DNA of 64,000 nucleotides from Mangrovibacter plantisponsor (GCF_003182475.1 NZ_QGTS01000017.1:31200-95199); one strand, 5' to 3'; shown: positions 9,815 to 18,446, numbered from the stretch's first letter. The notes: generated by a model not told the origin, from the sequence alone. Program-made: numbers and translations.

Positions 9815-10785
9815 TCTTCTTCATCCTCTTGAGATTCTTGATGATTACTGCTCACAACTTGCTGAATAAAGTAGCGGGGACGGGCACGGACATCGTTGTA
9901 GATCCGGCCGATATACTCGCCCAACAGCCCCATACCAATAAACTGGGCACCAATAAACATGAACAACACGGCAAACAACGTGAAGACCCCTTCGGCACCC
10001 CATGCAGGGCCAAAGACCAGCCGCAATGCCACTAACAACACAGCGAACAAGAAACCAAGCAACGCAATAACGCTGCCAAACACACTCAGTAAACGTAATG
10101 GTGTGGTGGTCAGGCAGGTCACCAGGTCGTACATCAGGTTAATCAGGCGCATAAAGCTGTATTTAGAATCGCCGTGTTCACGTTCCGCGTGCTGAACCGG
10201 GATTTCCGCAGTCTTGCGGGCAAAGGTATTAGCAAGAATAGGAATGAAGGTACTGCGCTCATGGCAGTGCAGCATGGCATCAATAATATGGCGGCGGTAA
10301 GCACGCAACATGCAGCCGTAATCCCCCATCGCCTTGCCGGTGGTGCGCTGGATAAGGCGGTTAATCATGCGTGAGGCCGTTTTACGGAACAGGCTGTCCT
10401 GGCGATTTTGCCGCACCGTCCCGACCACGTCATAACCCTCGCTGGCTTTTGCTACCAGGCGGGGAATTTCTTCCGGTGGGTTTTGCAAGTCGGCGTCCAG
10501 GGTTATCACCAGGTCACCACTCACATGGCTGAACCCGGCCATAATCGCAGAATGCTGGCCGTAATTACGGTTGAGCAATACCGCCACCAGGTGGCTTCCT
10601 GGTTGCTGCGCGGCCTCGGTCATTAACCGGGCTGAATCATCACTACTACCATCATCAACTAATAAAATTTCCCAGTCACAAGGCAACTGCTGGCAGGCCG
10701 CCGTTGTGCGCTGGATAAGCTCGGGAAGGCTTTCCTGTTCGTTATAAACCGGAATTACCACCGAGACCTTTTGTATTGTGGACAT
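9811..10785 (-). CDS. arnC: Undecaprenyl-phosphate 4-deoxy-4-formamido-L-arabinose transferase ArnC
   Basis: 324-residue GT2 glycosyltransferase (E. coli 322) that transfers Ara4FN from UDP to undecaprenyl phosphate on the cytoplasmic face. Visible are [17 protein letters not shown] at the N-terminus, the nucleotide-sugar motif [24 protein letters not shown], and two C-terminal transmembrane helices ([40 protein letters not shown]). It overlaps arnA by 4 bp and lies 9 bp after arnB. Confidence 0.97.
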   Translation of the reverse strand: MSTIQKVSVVIPVYNEQESLPELIQRTTAACQQLPCDWEILLVDDGSSDDSARLMTEAAQQPGSHLVAVLLNRNYGQHSAIMAGFSHVSGDLVITLDADLQNPPEEIPRLVAKASEGYDVVGTVRQNRQDSLFRKTASRMINRLIQRTTGKAMGDYGCMLRAYRRHIIDAMLHCHERSTFIPILANTFARKTAEIPVQHAEREHGDSKYSFMRLINLMYDLVTCLTTTPLRLLSVFGSVIALLGFLFAVLLVALRLVFGPAWGAEGVFTLFAVLFMFIGAQFIGMGLLGEYIGRIYNDVRARPRYFIQQVVSSNHQESQEDEEE

Positions 10786-10794
10786 AACTAAACC

Positions 10795-11934
10795 TCAACA
10801 ACCTGCAATGTCGCGCAGTGCAGTAATCACCCGGGTGACATCGTCATCGGTCATATCCGGGAATAACGGGACAGAACAAATACGGGCGCTGTTCCACTCA
10901 GTATTTGGCAGCACAAGGCCTGGAAAGCGTTCGCGGTAATATTTTTGGGTGTGAGCGGCACGGAAGTGCAGGCCGGTGCCAATATTGCGGGTTTTAAGTT
11001 CCGCCATTAGTGCATCCCGGGAAATCCCGCACTGCGCTTCATCCACCCGCAAAATAAACAGGTGCCAGGCATGTTCATGGGGCCATTCAGGCAGAGCCAG
11101 CGGCTGATAAGGGGTGTCCGCCAGTTCACGCATATAACGTTCGGCAATGGCTTTGCGGCGCTGATTTAGTTGCGGCAGTTTGCCAAGCTGAACCAGCGCT
11201 ATTGCGGCGTTGATATCGGTGAGGTTGTATTTGTAGCCAGGGCTGATAACTTCTGCCTGGGGAGCCCGGCCATGAGTCTGGCGGTCATAGGCATCAACGC
11301 CCAGGCCGTGGAACTTGAGGCTGCGAATCTGCCCGGCAAGCCGCTCGTCGTCAGTTACCACCAGGCCACCTTCTGCGCACGTCATGTTCTTGATAGCGTG
11401 GAAGGAGAAAATTGCCGTACCGCTGTGCCCAACATGTTCACCCCGGTAGTAAGTGCCAGCCGCATGGGCCGCATCTTCAATCACGGCGACACCGTGTTTT
11501 GCCCCCAACGCACGTATTGCGCCAAGGTCTGCCGGAGCACCGGCATAATGCACGGGAATAATCGCTTTGGTGCGGGGAGTCAGTGCGGCTTCTATCGCTT
11601 CTGGTGTAACCATCAGCGTGTCTTTATCGACATCAACCATTACCGGCTCTGCACCCAGCAGGCAGATCATATTGAGTGTGGATACCCAGGTCATGGAAGG
11701 TGTAATCACTTCATCACCTGGACCAATGCCCAGCGCCATCAGGGTGACATGCATTCCCCCTGTCGCCGAACTGACAGCAATAGCGTGTTGGTTGCCCGTT
11801 AATTCGCAAAATGCGGATTCAAGCGCCTGGTTTTTCGGGCCAGTGGTAATCCACCCCGAAGACAGTACATCAGCAATGGCGCTCAGTTCAGATTCGCCTA
11901 ATGCCGGGCGTGAGAACGGCAGAAACTCACTCAT
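10795..11934 (-). CDS. arnB: UDP-4-amino-4-deoxy-L-arabinose aminotransferase ArnB
   Basis: 379-residue PLP-dependent DegT/DnrJ/EryC1 aminotransferase that converts UDP-4-keto-pentose to UDP-Ara4N with glutamate. The PLP lysine lies in [15 protein letters not shown], preceded by the conserved [11 protein letters not shown]. Start ATG 11934 has AGGA nine bases upstream. First gene of the operon; a PmrA-like box lies about 155 bp upstream, so induction by PmrAB is expected, as in Salmonella and E. coli. Confidence 0.97.
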   Translation of the reverse strand: MSEFLPFSRPALGESELSAIADVLSSGWITTGPKNQALESAFCELTGNQHAIAVSSATGGMHVTLMALGIGPGDEVITPSMTWVSTLNMICLLGAEPVMVDVDKDTLMVTPEAIEAALTPRTKAIIPVHYAGAPADLGAIRALGAKHGVAVIEDAAHAAGTYYRGEHVGHSGTAIFSFHAIKNMTCAEGGLVVTDDERLAGQIRSLKFHGLGVDAYDRQTHGRAPQAEVISPGYKYNLTDINAAIALVQLGKLPQLNQRRKAIAERYMRELADTPYQPLALPEWPHEHAWHLFILRVDEAQCGISRDALMAELKTRNIGTGLHFRAAHTQKYYRERFPGLVLPNTEWNSARICSVPLFPDMTDDDVTRVITALRDIAGC

Positions 11935-12339
11935 GCATTGTTTCCTTTAACTATCATCGAAATAATAAATTGCGCTTTCAGAAAGATATGCGTTGTTATT
12001 ATTTTGTTCTCAGTAAGATAAATGGCGCTATAACAAAGCGCATCCCTGTATCAACCACACATCAACGGCAGTAAACTAACAGCTGTTTCTTAGAAAAGAC
12101 TTAAGGCGGGCCATCACCCGAACTGACTAGTTCGGTGTAAAACCATTATCAAGTTTGGTTATAAATCAGAAAGTTGCCAGCCTGTTTGTGATTATTTTTA
12201 AATATTTCACAATTAATAAACTGACATTAAATAAAATGTAAAAAATCAAGCGAGGTCAGGGTGTTGAATGCCAATAAAACTGTGATGCAATCCTCATTTG
12301 TCATGAATATTTAATTATTGTTTCATGCCATTACCATGA
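11935..12339. other. arnB upstream region (405 bp)
   Basis: AT-rich gap between arnB and the downstream end of a LysR gene. It holds the PmrA-like box described separately and, just beyond it, an imperfect hairpin (12115-12137: CACCcGAACT paired with AGTTCGGTG). The remaining 200 bp up to the LysR stop show no coding sequence or motif I can name. Confidence 0.5.
12089..12105 (-). promoter_or_regulatory. Putative PmrA box upstream of arnB
   Basis: Read toward arnB the sequence is CTTAAG-TCTTT-TCTAAG: two half-sites separated by five bases, matching the PmrA (BasR) consensus YTTAAK-N5-YTTAAK with one clear deviation in the second half. It lies about 155 bp before the arnB start. A downstream TAGTTT could be the -10, but the promoter was not firmly located. 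Confidence 0.6.
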
Positions 12340-13242
12340 TTACCATTTCCATGCCTGTGACATTCTTTCTGTAAGAAAAGTAACGAATAGCCTCACGCGA
12401 GGCGCTAGAAACCGGCTGTGTAAATACACGGCATTTAATGGTGCTGCCGGAATTTTATCGCCAGGGAGAATCTCAACTAAACGCCCGGCACGCACATCGT
12501 CGCCCACATCCCAGATTGATTTCATCACAATACCCGCGCCACACAGCGCTAACTCATGTGCTGCGGCACCGTCATCACAGACATAACGCCCCTGCACTTT
12601 CACCGCAATACGGGCATCGCCTTCGTTAAAGGCCCAGTCCACAGCGGGTGAATGGCCAATTAAAATACAATCATGGCGGATTAAATCCTGCACGCTTTCA
12701 GGTGTGCCTTTGCGGGCAAGATACTCGGGTGAAGCGCACAACAGCCTGCGGTTTTGCGCCAGGGGGCGAACAAACAGGCGGGAATCGTTCGGGGTGCCGT
12801 AGCGAATGGCAAGGTCATAACCACCCGCGACCAAATCCACCACTTCATCGTTCAATGAGAGATCCACATTCACCTCAGGATACAGCTCAGTAAAGTCTGC
12901 CAAAGCCGGAACAATATGTCTCCGGCCAAGGCCATGGGGAGCCGACAACCGTAATGTGCCGAACACCCGGCCATTGCGCCCAGTCATGGCTTCTTCTGCC
13001 TGTTCCGCCGCCGCCAGAATGCGCATGCAGTGGTCATAAAACAGAGCGCCCTCTTCCGTTACCGATAGCTGCCGGGTGCTGCGATTAATCAGGCGAATCG
13101 CCAGGCGGCGTTCCAGCTCAGACAGGCGTTTACTGACCACCGCTAACGATAACCCCAAATCACGGGCAGCTGAAGAAAGGCTGCCACCTGCGACAATGCG
13201 CTCAAAAATACGTAATGAAGCCAGGTCATCCAGCAGCGCCAT
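12340..13242 (-). CDS. LysR-family transcriptional regulator
   Basis: 300 residues: N-terminal winged helix (LRIFERIVAGGSLSSAARDLGLSLAVVSKRLSELE region) and a C-terminal periplasmic-binding-like effector domain. ATG 13242 is chosen over an upstream in-frame start because GAGGT lies six bases before it. Divergent from the SDR gene at 13350 with a 107-bp shared gap, the usual arrangement for a LysR protein controlling the neighbouring enzyme. The effector is unknown. It belongs to the large CrgA-like subgroup that often pairs with oxidoreductases. Confidence 0.88.
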   Translation of the reverse strand: MALLDDLASLRIFERIVAGGSLSSAARDLGLSLAVVSKRLSELERRLAIRLINRSTRQLSVTEEGALFYDHCMRILAAAEQAEEAMTGRNGRVFGTLRLSAPHGLGRRHIVPALADFTELYPEVNVDLSLNDEVVDLVAGGYDLAIRYGTPNDSRLFVRPLAQNRRLLCASPEYLARKGTPESVQDLIRHDCILIGHSPAVDWAFNEGDARIAVKVQGRYVCDDGAAAHELALCGAGIVMKSIWDVGDDVRAGRLVEILPGDKIPAAPLNAVYLHSRFLAPRVRLFVTFLTERMSQAWKW

Positions 13243-13349
13243 TGTTAACCTCACGGAAAGAATACTTATCTATAATTGATGTTTGAAAAAATATAGCAAA
13301 CCCGCAAACTGACAGATACCCCCTTACATTCACCACAGGAGATAAATCC

Positions 13350-14144
13350 ATGAAAATTGATTTTTCCGGGAAAACAGCACTGGTCACCGCATCCACAGGT
13401 GGAATTGGCTTTGCCATTGCCCAACAATTGGCTGCCAGCGGTGCGGTAGTTATTCTGAATGGCCGCAGTGAAGAGAGCGTTGCGAAAGCTACCCGTAAAC
13501 TGCAGGATGCAGTGCCTGGTGCAAAATTACAGGGTGCAGTCGCTAACTTGCAGGATGCAACCGGGGTGGAGCAGTTACTCAGCCAGTTACCCGCGGTTGA
13601 TATTCTGGTAAATAACGCCGGGATTTACGGGCCGCAGGATTTTTACGAAACCGATGACGCCACCTGGGAAAACTACTGGCAAACCAACGTGATGTCTGGT
13701 GTTCGTCTGTCACGCGCGCTGTTACCCGCCATGACCAAACAAGGCTTTGGGCGAGTGGTGTTTATTTCGTCCGAATCAGCCCGCAATATTCCGGCAGACA
13801 TGATTCATTATGGCGTAACCAAAACAGCACAGCTCGCTCTGGCGCGCGGGCTGGCAAAATACGTAGCCGGGACTGGCGTTACGGTGAATAGTGTTCTGCC
13901 AGGGCCGACGATTTCTGATGGTTTTGCCACCATGATGAAAGATGAGGTAGAACGGACAGGTAAATCACTGGAAACGCTGGCAAAAGAGTTTGTCATGGCT
14001 CACCGCCCTTCTTCTGTTATTCAGCGTGCAGCCAGTGTTGAAGAAGTGGCTAATATGGTGGTGTATATCTGTTCGCAACAGGCGTCTGCCACATCAGGTG
14101 CCGCACTGCGCGTAGATGGTGGCGTTGTGGACGATATTATCTAA
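13350..14144 (+). CDS. SDR-family NAD(P)-dependent oxidoreductase
   Basis: 264-residue classical short-chain dehydrogenase. The cofactor motif TASTGGIG is at residues 13-20, NNAG at 88-91, the catalytic serine in ISSES (about 141), and YGVTK with Tyr154 and Lys158. The extended C-terminal part around residues 200-235 is typical of substrate-covering loops. Ribosome-binding site AGGAG lies eight bases before the ATG. It is divergently paired with the LysR gene, which probably regulates it. The substrate cannot be read from sequence. Confidence 0.87.
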   Translation: MKIDFSGKTALVTASTGGIGFAIAQQLAASGAVVILNGRSEESVAKATRKLQDAVPGAKLQGAVANLQDATGVEQLLSQLPAVDILVNNAGIYGPQDFYETDDATWENYWQTNVMSGVRLSRALLPAMTKQGFGRVVFISSESARNIPADMIHYGVTKTAQLALARGLAKYVAGTGVTVNSVLPGPTISDGFATMMKDEVERTGKSLETLAKEFVMAHRPSSVIQRAASVEEVANMVVYICSQQASATSGAALRVDGGVVDDII

Positions 14145-14190
14145 TTGCACAGCGCGCCCCGCACGCAGAACTCCCCCGCAGCAACGACTG

Positions 14191-14212
14191 ACAGGCACTT
14201 TCGGGTGCCTGT
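14191..14212 (+). terminator. Hairpin after the SDR gene
   Basis: ACAGGCAC (14191-14198) pairs perfectly with GTGCCTGT (14205-14212) across a 6-nt loop, 46 bp after the SDR stop. The T content after it is weak (TAATTC), so it may be an inefficient terminator. Confidence 0.5.
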
Positions 14213-14492
14213 TAATTCACTGGGCCCCGCAACCCATTCAAAATTATTGAGGACTAATCTCAAATAAATGCCATTTTCATTTCCATAAAATTTTATTATG
14301 ATCACCTCAACCAGAATTTATGCGATGGTTAACAAATCAAAGACAGATAACGCGTACATAAATTAATCAATTTTTTTGTATGAGTTTAAAAAATAACTCT
14401 TTCTGTCTTACGCATTAATCTTTTTCATTTTAACGTCAGGCCAGGCTGGCCTGTCTCTTACCAAATGGTCGCTGAGGGAACAGCCGGAAGAA
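14213..14492. other. AT-rich non-coding stretch before the 14611 gene
   Basis: About 280 bp with low GC and no open frame of note. It contains a short inverted repeat TTGAG/CTCAA (14247-14263) and, near its end, CAGGCCAGGCTGGCCTG-type symmetry (about 14437-14456). Because it ends in a strong terminator-like hairpin rather than a gene, it may encode a small RNA or an untranslated leader; no promoter could be assigned. Confidence 0.35.
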
Positions 14493-14514
14493 GTCGCCTG
14501 CGGGCGGCTTTTTT
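14493..14514 (+). terminator. Terminator-like hairpin upstream of a GNAT gene
   Basis: GTCGCC (14493-14498) pairs with GGCGGC (14503-14508; one G-T pair) around a tetraloop and is followed by six T residues. A smaller GCTG/CAGC stem precedes it. It sits about 100 bp before the next start codon, so it would end a transcript coming from the left, act as an attenuator, or form the 3' end of an sRNA. Confidence 0.65.
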
Positions 14515-14610
14515 CGTTATAAAACGCCCAGATCCTTTTCTTATTCCGCCCGGGTTTGCCTTGCTTTTACAGTACCTTCCCGGTGAGATAAGCCAAAAAG
14601 GAGCCCTGCT

Positions 14611-15069
14611 ATGTTTTACTTTGAGCCAGCCCCGGCGAGCCACCCAGAACTGCAACAACTGGTAACTGAACTTGATGACTGGCAAAACGCGTTATACCCC
14701 GAGGCCAGTTGCCACTGCCTGGATTTACAGGCTCAGCCTGAAACGCATCTTTACTGCCTGCTTGCCCGAACTGAGCAGGGAGAAACGGTGGGCTGTGGAG
14801 CTGTTGTTCTGGAAGGGGAAAACCGGGGCGAGATAAAACGGATGTATATTCGGCCAGCCTGGCGTGGCCATAAGTTGGGTGAAAAAATACTGGCAAGCCT
14901 GGAGGGCGTAGCCCGGAAGCATAGCCTTCCCTGGCTACGGCTGGAAACCGGCATCCACCAGCACGCGGCTATTCGCCTGTACCAAAACTGCCAGTTCGAA
15001 ATATGTGAAGCGTTTGCCCCTTACCAGCCCGATCCCTTAAGTGTGTTTATGGAAAAGGCACTGGTGTAG
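14611..15069 (+). CDS. GNAT-family N-acetyltransferase
   Basis: 152 residues with the GNAT core: strand VGCGAVVL, then EIKRMYIRPAWRGHKLGEKIL, which contains the R/Q-x-x-G-x-G/A-type acetyl-CoA loop, and the C-terminal AAIRLYQNCQFEICEAFAPY. The end (PDPLSVFMEKALV) resembles the YsnE/PaiA-like group of small acetyltransferases. AGGAG lies about nine bases before the ATG. The acceptor substrate is unknown. It is convergent with the RidA-like gene. Confidence 0.85.
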   Translation: MFYFEPAPASHPELQQLVTELDDWQNALYPEASCHCLDLQAQPETHLYCLLARTEQGETVGCGAVVLEGENRGEIKRMYIRPAWRGHKLGEKILASLEGVARKHSLPWLRLETGIHQHAAIRLYQNCQFEICEAFAPYQPDPLSVFMEKALV

Positions 15070-15096
15070 TTCAACGCCCCCCGTTAATGGGTTGCA

Positions 15097-15480
15097 TCAA
15101 CGGCGTACTGCAATCGCTTCAATTTCCACACCGGCATCTTTCGGTAACCTGGCCACTTCCACACAGGAGCGCGCCGGGAAAGGTGCCTGATGCTCACGGA
15201 AAAAGGATTCATACTCAGCGTTTACTAAAGAAAAATGGTTGAGATCCTTAACAAAAACAGTTGTTTTTATAATATCCGCCACCTGTAAACCACTGGCTTC
15301 AACAATTGCCCGCACGTTTTCCAGAGACTGGCGGGTTTGCTGCTGTATATCTGCAGGCATTTCACCTGTTAGTGGGTTAAGCGGGATTTGCCCGGAAGTC
15401 ATCACCAGTGAACCAAGATCCACACCCTGAACATAAGGCCCAATTGCGGCAGGTGCCTTTGACGTTGAAATTGCTGACAT
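15097..15480 (-). CDS. RidA-family (YjgF/YER057c/UK114) enamine/imine deaminase
   Basis: 127 residues, very close to E. coli RidA over APAAIGPYVQGVDLG and the C-terminal FPARSCVEVARLPKD, including the conserved active-site Arg that hydrolyses reactive enamines/imines to 2-keto acids. The canonical ridA normally sits by pyrBI, so this is probably a paralogue recruited to the local pathway. ATG 15480 has AGGG at good spacing; a GTG two codons upstream is less likely. It is last in a leftward group gntR, M20D hydrolase, ProC-like, RidA, lying 29 bp after the ProC-like gene. Confidence 0.9.
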   Translation of the reverse strand: MSAISTSKAPAAIGPYVQGVDLGSLVMTSGQIPLNPLTGEMPADIQQQTRQSLENVRAIVEASGLQVADIIKTTVFVKDLNHFSLVNAEYESFFREHQAPFPARSCVEVARLPKDAGVEIEAIAVRR

Positions 15481-15509
15481 ATTCACGACCCTGTTAAAAA
15501 ACGAGATTA

Positions 15510-16310
15510 TTATTGACCAGAGAGTTCGGTAGTACGGCGCACCGCCGCCAGCACACTGCTTTGCAAGCCAGCGGCAAAATCACTCTTATTCAGTTCATAC
15601 AACCCATTGATACCCACTCCGGCTGGTGAGTTGTTGATATCCATTAACTGGCGCGGGTGGCAACCCGATAATTTCAGCATGGAGACAGCACCAACCAGAT
15701 TTTCCCACACCACTTGTGTTGACTGGGCGCGGGTTAACCCGGCCAGCACACCAGCATCAGCCAGTGCTTCAGCGAAGTAATAAACATAATTCACCCCGGC
15801 GACAGCGAACCCGGTAAAGGTGTCTATCAGGCGCTCTTCCAGCAACATGACCTTGCCGAAACTTTCCAGAAAAGGCATTAACGGCGCACTGTCAACGTGA
15901 GCGTTAAACGCCACACCGCTGTATCCCAGCCCCGTGTCAGTCAGTGTGTTAGGAATAATTCGTGCCACAGGGCGGTTTTCACCCAGTAGTGATGCCAGAC
16001 GGGCCAGCGTCACCCCCGCGATAATCGATACCACGGTTGCGCCAGGACTTGCGTGCTGGTTAATCAACTGAGCAACCCCGGGGATATCATCTTGTGGGCG
16101 TACGCCGATTACGATGTAATCCGCCGCTGCCAGCGCATCGGGCAAGGCCTGCGTATTGCTTAACCCATAGCGTGCGTTAAGCGTTGCCACCCGCTCAGAG
16201 TCGATATCCGATAGCGTAATTGCATCAGGGTTTACGGCTTCGCGTTTCAGCGCCGCGCGAATAATGGCTTCGGTCATCTGACCGGCACCAATAAAGTGAA
16301 TCTGGCTCAT
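15510..16310 (-). CDS. Pyrroline-5-carboxylate reductase-like (ProC family) oxidoreductase
   Basis: 266 residues with an N-terminal Rossmann fold (IHFIGAGQMTEAIIRAAL; GxGxMxxA motif) and a C-terminal helical dimerisation domain. The family reduces cyclic imines or 1-pyrroline carboxylates with NAD(P)H. It is clearly diverged from housekeeping ProC: the usual G(P)AY segment is replaced by AVAGVNYVYYFAEALADAG and the C-terminal SPGGTT-type motif by NNSPAGVGINGL. It may therefore act on a different imine. ATG 16310 has AGGA seven bases upstream, and the gene starts 2 bp after the M20D stop, so they are coupled. Confidence 0.86.
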   Translation of the reverse strand: MSQIHFIGAGQMTEAIIRAALKREAVNPDAITLSDIDSERVATLNARYGLSNTQALPDALAAADYIVIGVRPQDDIPGVAQLINQHASPGATVVSIIAGVTLARLASLLGENRPVARIIPNTLTDTGLGYSGVAFNAHVDSAPLMPFLESFGKVMLLEERLIDTFTGFAVAGVNYVYYFAEALADAGVLAGLTRAQSTQVVWENLVGAVSMLKLSGCHPRQLMDINNSPAGVGINGLYELNKSDFAAGLQSSVLAAVRRTTELSGQ

Positions 16311-16312
16311 CG

Positions 16313-17491
16313 TTAATCCTCTGAAGTCACTGCAACAGGATTTAATGACTGCTCTACCAGCGATACCCAAAGACCAATACCGGGGGCAATAAGCTGGTCA
16401 TTAAAATCGTAATAAGGGTTATGTAATGAAGCACCGGGCGTTGGGCCATCGGCGCCCAACCAGAGGTAAGCCCCCGGGCAGGCTTCGAGCAGGTAGGCAA
16501 AATCTTCCGCAGCCATTGAAGGGGGAAGTTGGGTATGCACCTGAGTGATGCCAGGCGTACCGCGTGCCGCACGGGCAAGGGTTTCCGCCTGCTGCGCGTG
16601 ATTGACAGTAACGGGGTAACCATATTCCCAGTGAATTTCCCCGCGTACCCCAAATGGCCCGGCGAGTTGCTCTACATAATCCGCCATCAGTGCCTGGCAC
16701 TGCGCGCGTGCGCGCTGGCTCAGGCAGCGCAGCGTTCCGGAAAGTTGCATCGTTTGTGGTACGACATTAATCGCTTCACCAGCCTGGAGTTGTGTCACGC
16801 TTATCACCGCACTGTCCAGCGGGGAAAGGCGCCGCGTGGTAATAGTTTGCAACGCCGTAATCAGGTGCGCACCGGCGAGTACCGGGTCGGCGCCTTTTTC
16901 TGGCATAGCGGCATGGCACCCAACACCGGTTAGGGTAATAAAGAAGTTATCCTGTGAGGCCATCATTGGCCCCGGGTTCACCGCCACTTCCCCAACAGGC
17001 AAACCGGGCCAGTTATGCAATGCGTAAACTGCAGACATCGGGAAGCGGTCAAATAACCCTTCTTCCACCATCAGGCGTCCGCCTCCGGCATTTTCTTCTG
17101 CTGGCTGGAAAATAAAACAAACTGTTCCCTGAAACGCCCGGGTCTGGCTTAAATAACGAGCAGCTCCCAGCAAAATTGCGGTATGCCCGTCATGGCCGCA
17201 GGCATGCATGGTTCCGGGAGAAGCCGAACACCACGCCACGGTGTTGTTTTCCTGGATGGGAAGCGCGTCGATATCGGCGCGAATACCAATTGCCGGTCCT
17301 TCACCATTGCGCAGCACCCCAATAATCCCGGTGCCAGCCATGCCGGTATGCACTTCGAGCCCGAATGTTTCCAGCAATTCACTGATTTTGGCTGAAGTAT
17401 GAAACTCCTGCAGGCCGATTTCCGGGCAGGCATGAATTTCACGCCGCCAGGTAATCGCCTGCTGAATAATATCTTCGGGAATTGGCTGCAT
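16313..17491 (-). CDS. M20D-family amidohydrolase (N-acyl amino acid/aminoacylase type)
   Basis: 392-residue metal-dependent amidohydrolase of the hippurate hydrolase/IAA-amino acid hydrolase group. Metal-site features are the cysteine and histidines of MHACGHDGH (residues 95-103) and the glutamates of FQPAEENAGGG (about 132-133), with LHNWPGLPVG following. A dimerisation 'lid' domain occupies the middle (about 190-300), and MAAEDFAYLLE carries a late metal ligand. No signal peptide, so it is cytoplasmic. Such enzymes release amino acids from N-acyl or N-acetyl conjugates. Context with an amino-acid-type ABC importer suggests hydrolysis of an imported acylated amino acid. Confidence 0.9.
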   Translation of the reverse strand: MQPIPEDIIQQAITWRREIHACPEIGLQEFHTSAKISELLETFGLEVHTGMAGTGIIGVLRNGEGPAIGIRADIDALPIQENNTVAWCSASPGTMHACGHDGHTAILLGAARYLSQTRAFQGTVCFIFQPAEENAGGGRLMVEEGLFDRFPMSAVYALHNWPGLPVGEVAVNPGPMMASQDNFFITLTGVGCHAAMPEKGADPVLAGAHLITALQTITTRRLSPLDSAVISVTQLQAGEAINVVPQTMQLSGTLRCLSQRARAQCQALMADYVEQLAGPFGVRGEIHWEYGYPVTVNHAQQAETLARAARGTPGITQVHTQLPPSMAAEDFAYLLEACPGAYLWLGADGPTPGASLHNPYYDFNDQLIAPGIGLWVSLVEQSLNPVAVTSED

Positions 17492-17549
17492 ATTTCCTCT
17501 GCATTGTCACCGCACAACGCCAGCGCGTTGCACAGGAAAAAATCGGTAT

Positions 17550-17572
17550 AGCGAACAGATACCCTATTCGCT
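17550..17572. promoter_or_regulatory. Inverted repeat between gntR and the M20D gene
   Basis: AGCGAA (17550-17555) and TTCGCT (17567-17572) form an inverted repeat with an 11-bp spacer in the 114-bp gap before the M20D gene. It could be an operator or part of a promoter. It does not resemble the palindromes upstream of the transporter operon, so assignment to the GntR protein is uncertain. Confidence 0.3.
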
Positions 17573-17605
17573 CAATCATCAGGTCAGTAAGTTTCCCTGC
17601 AGATA

Positions 17606-18307
17606 TCAGGGTTTGCCGAAATAAATCCGGGCCAGACCTTCTTTGGTTACTTCAATGGCATGCTCAGCACTCAATGAAATATGCTGTTCAATCAGTGCCA
17701 CGCCTTTTTCAATATCGCGCTGGCGTAATGCGGCAATAATATCGACATGCTCGTCATACGCGTTATTGCGCCTTACGGGGGTTTCTAAATCAATGCGCCG
17801 AAAGAAGCGGCTCAATGAATTGAGGCTGTCGAGCATTTCGTATAACCGGCTGTTATGAGAAATACGGGCGATTTCCATATGGAAGCGCTCATCAATTTCA
17901 GCAATTTTGGCCCAGTCCTGGTCATTTTGTGGCGGGCGATGCTGGCTTACCTCTTCCCAGATAGCCGTTGTCGCCGCAATCTCGTCGTCAGTTGCCCGCT
18001 GGCAGGCAAAGCGAAAAGTGGATTGTTCGATGACCATACGCACTTCGTACAACTCTCTGACGCCTTCAGGTGTCAGATCGCGTGAATAGAACCCTTTATT
18101 AGGGACGAAGTTCATGAAGCCATCTTTAGCCAGCCGGTTCAGCGCTTCCCTCACCGGGGTTCGCGACACCCCCAGTTGTGCAGCAAGCTCAACTTCATTC
18201 ACCCTCTCGCCCGGGCGAAAGTGGTAATCAATCGCCAGTCCTTTCACTTTCTCGTAGACTTTTTCTACGCTGTCGGCGCTACGGGATTTCTTTTTAATAG
18301 CAACCAC
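17606..18307 (-). CDS. GntR/FadR-subfamily transcriptional regulator (FCD domain)
   Basis: 233 residues. The N-terminal winged helix has the GntR signature (FRPGERVNEVELAAQLGVSRTPVREAL region), and the C-terminal all-helical FCD ligand domain includes IDERFHMEIARISHN and a late H-containing helix (YDEHVDIIAAL), histidines that usually hold a metal near the effector. It starts at GTG 18307 with AAGGGG at correct spacing; the nearby ATG is out of frame. It lies between the degradation genes and the divergent transporter operon and most likely represses both; candidate operators are listed separately. Confidence 0.88.
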   Translation of the reverse strand: MVAIKKKSRSADSVEKVYEKVKGLAIDYHFRPGERVNEVELAAQLGVSRTPVREALNRLAKDGFMNFVPNKGFYSRDLTPEGVRELYEVRMVIEQSTFRFACQRATDDEIAATTAIWEEVSQHRPPQNDQDWAKIAEIDERFHMEIARISHNSRLYEMLDSLNSLSRFFRRIDLETPVRRNNAYDEHVDIIAALRQRDIEKGVALIEQHISLSAEHAIEVTKEGLARIYFGKP

Positions 18308-18432
18308 ATTATCCCCTTACTTTTTCCCTTAACGTCGCCGCACACATGTGAATAAATAAACCAGCGGCACAGGTTATTTCACCGAATATTTTTATTGATA
18401 GCACAGCAAAAAAAACAACTCAACACAAAATT

Positions 18433-18446
18433 GAATACACTTATTC
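18433..18446. promoter_or_regulatory. Palindrome copy 1 (degenerate), possible GntR operator
   Basis: GAATACACTT-ATTC: its first ten bases are the exact reverse complement of AAGTGTATTC found in copy 2. The other half-site is degenerate. It lies about 125 bp from the gntR start codon, so it could mediate autoregulation. Confidence 0.4.

Noticed and set aside
11170..11802. Long open frame opposite arnB
   Set aside because: It is the antisense shadow of arnB; codon pattern and lack of any family support the arnB strand.
14247..14263. FNR site (TTGAG...CTCAA)
   Set aside because: Half-site separation is 7 bp and the bases differ from TTGAT-N4-ATCAA; better described as a small inverted repeat.
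17492..17605. Sigma-54 promoter for the M20D operon
   Set aside because: No GG/GC pair with 10-bp separation was found on the minus strand in this gap or in the first 200 bp beyond gntR.
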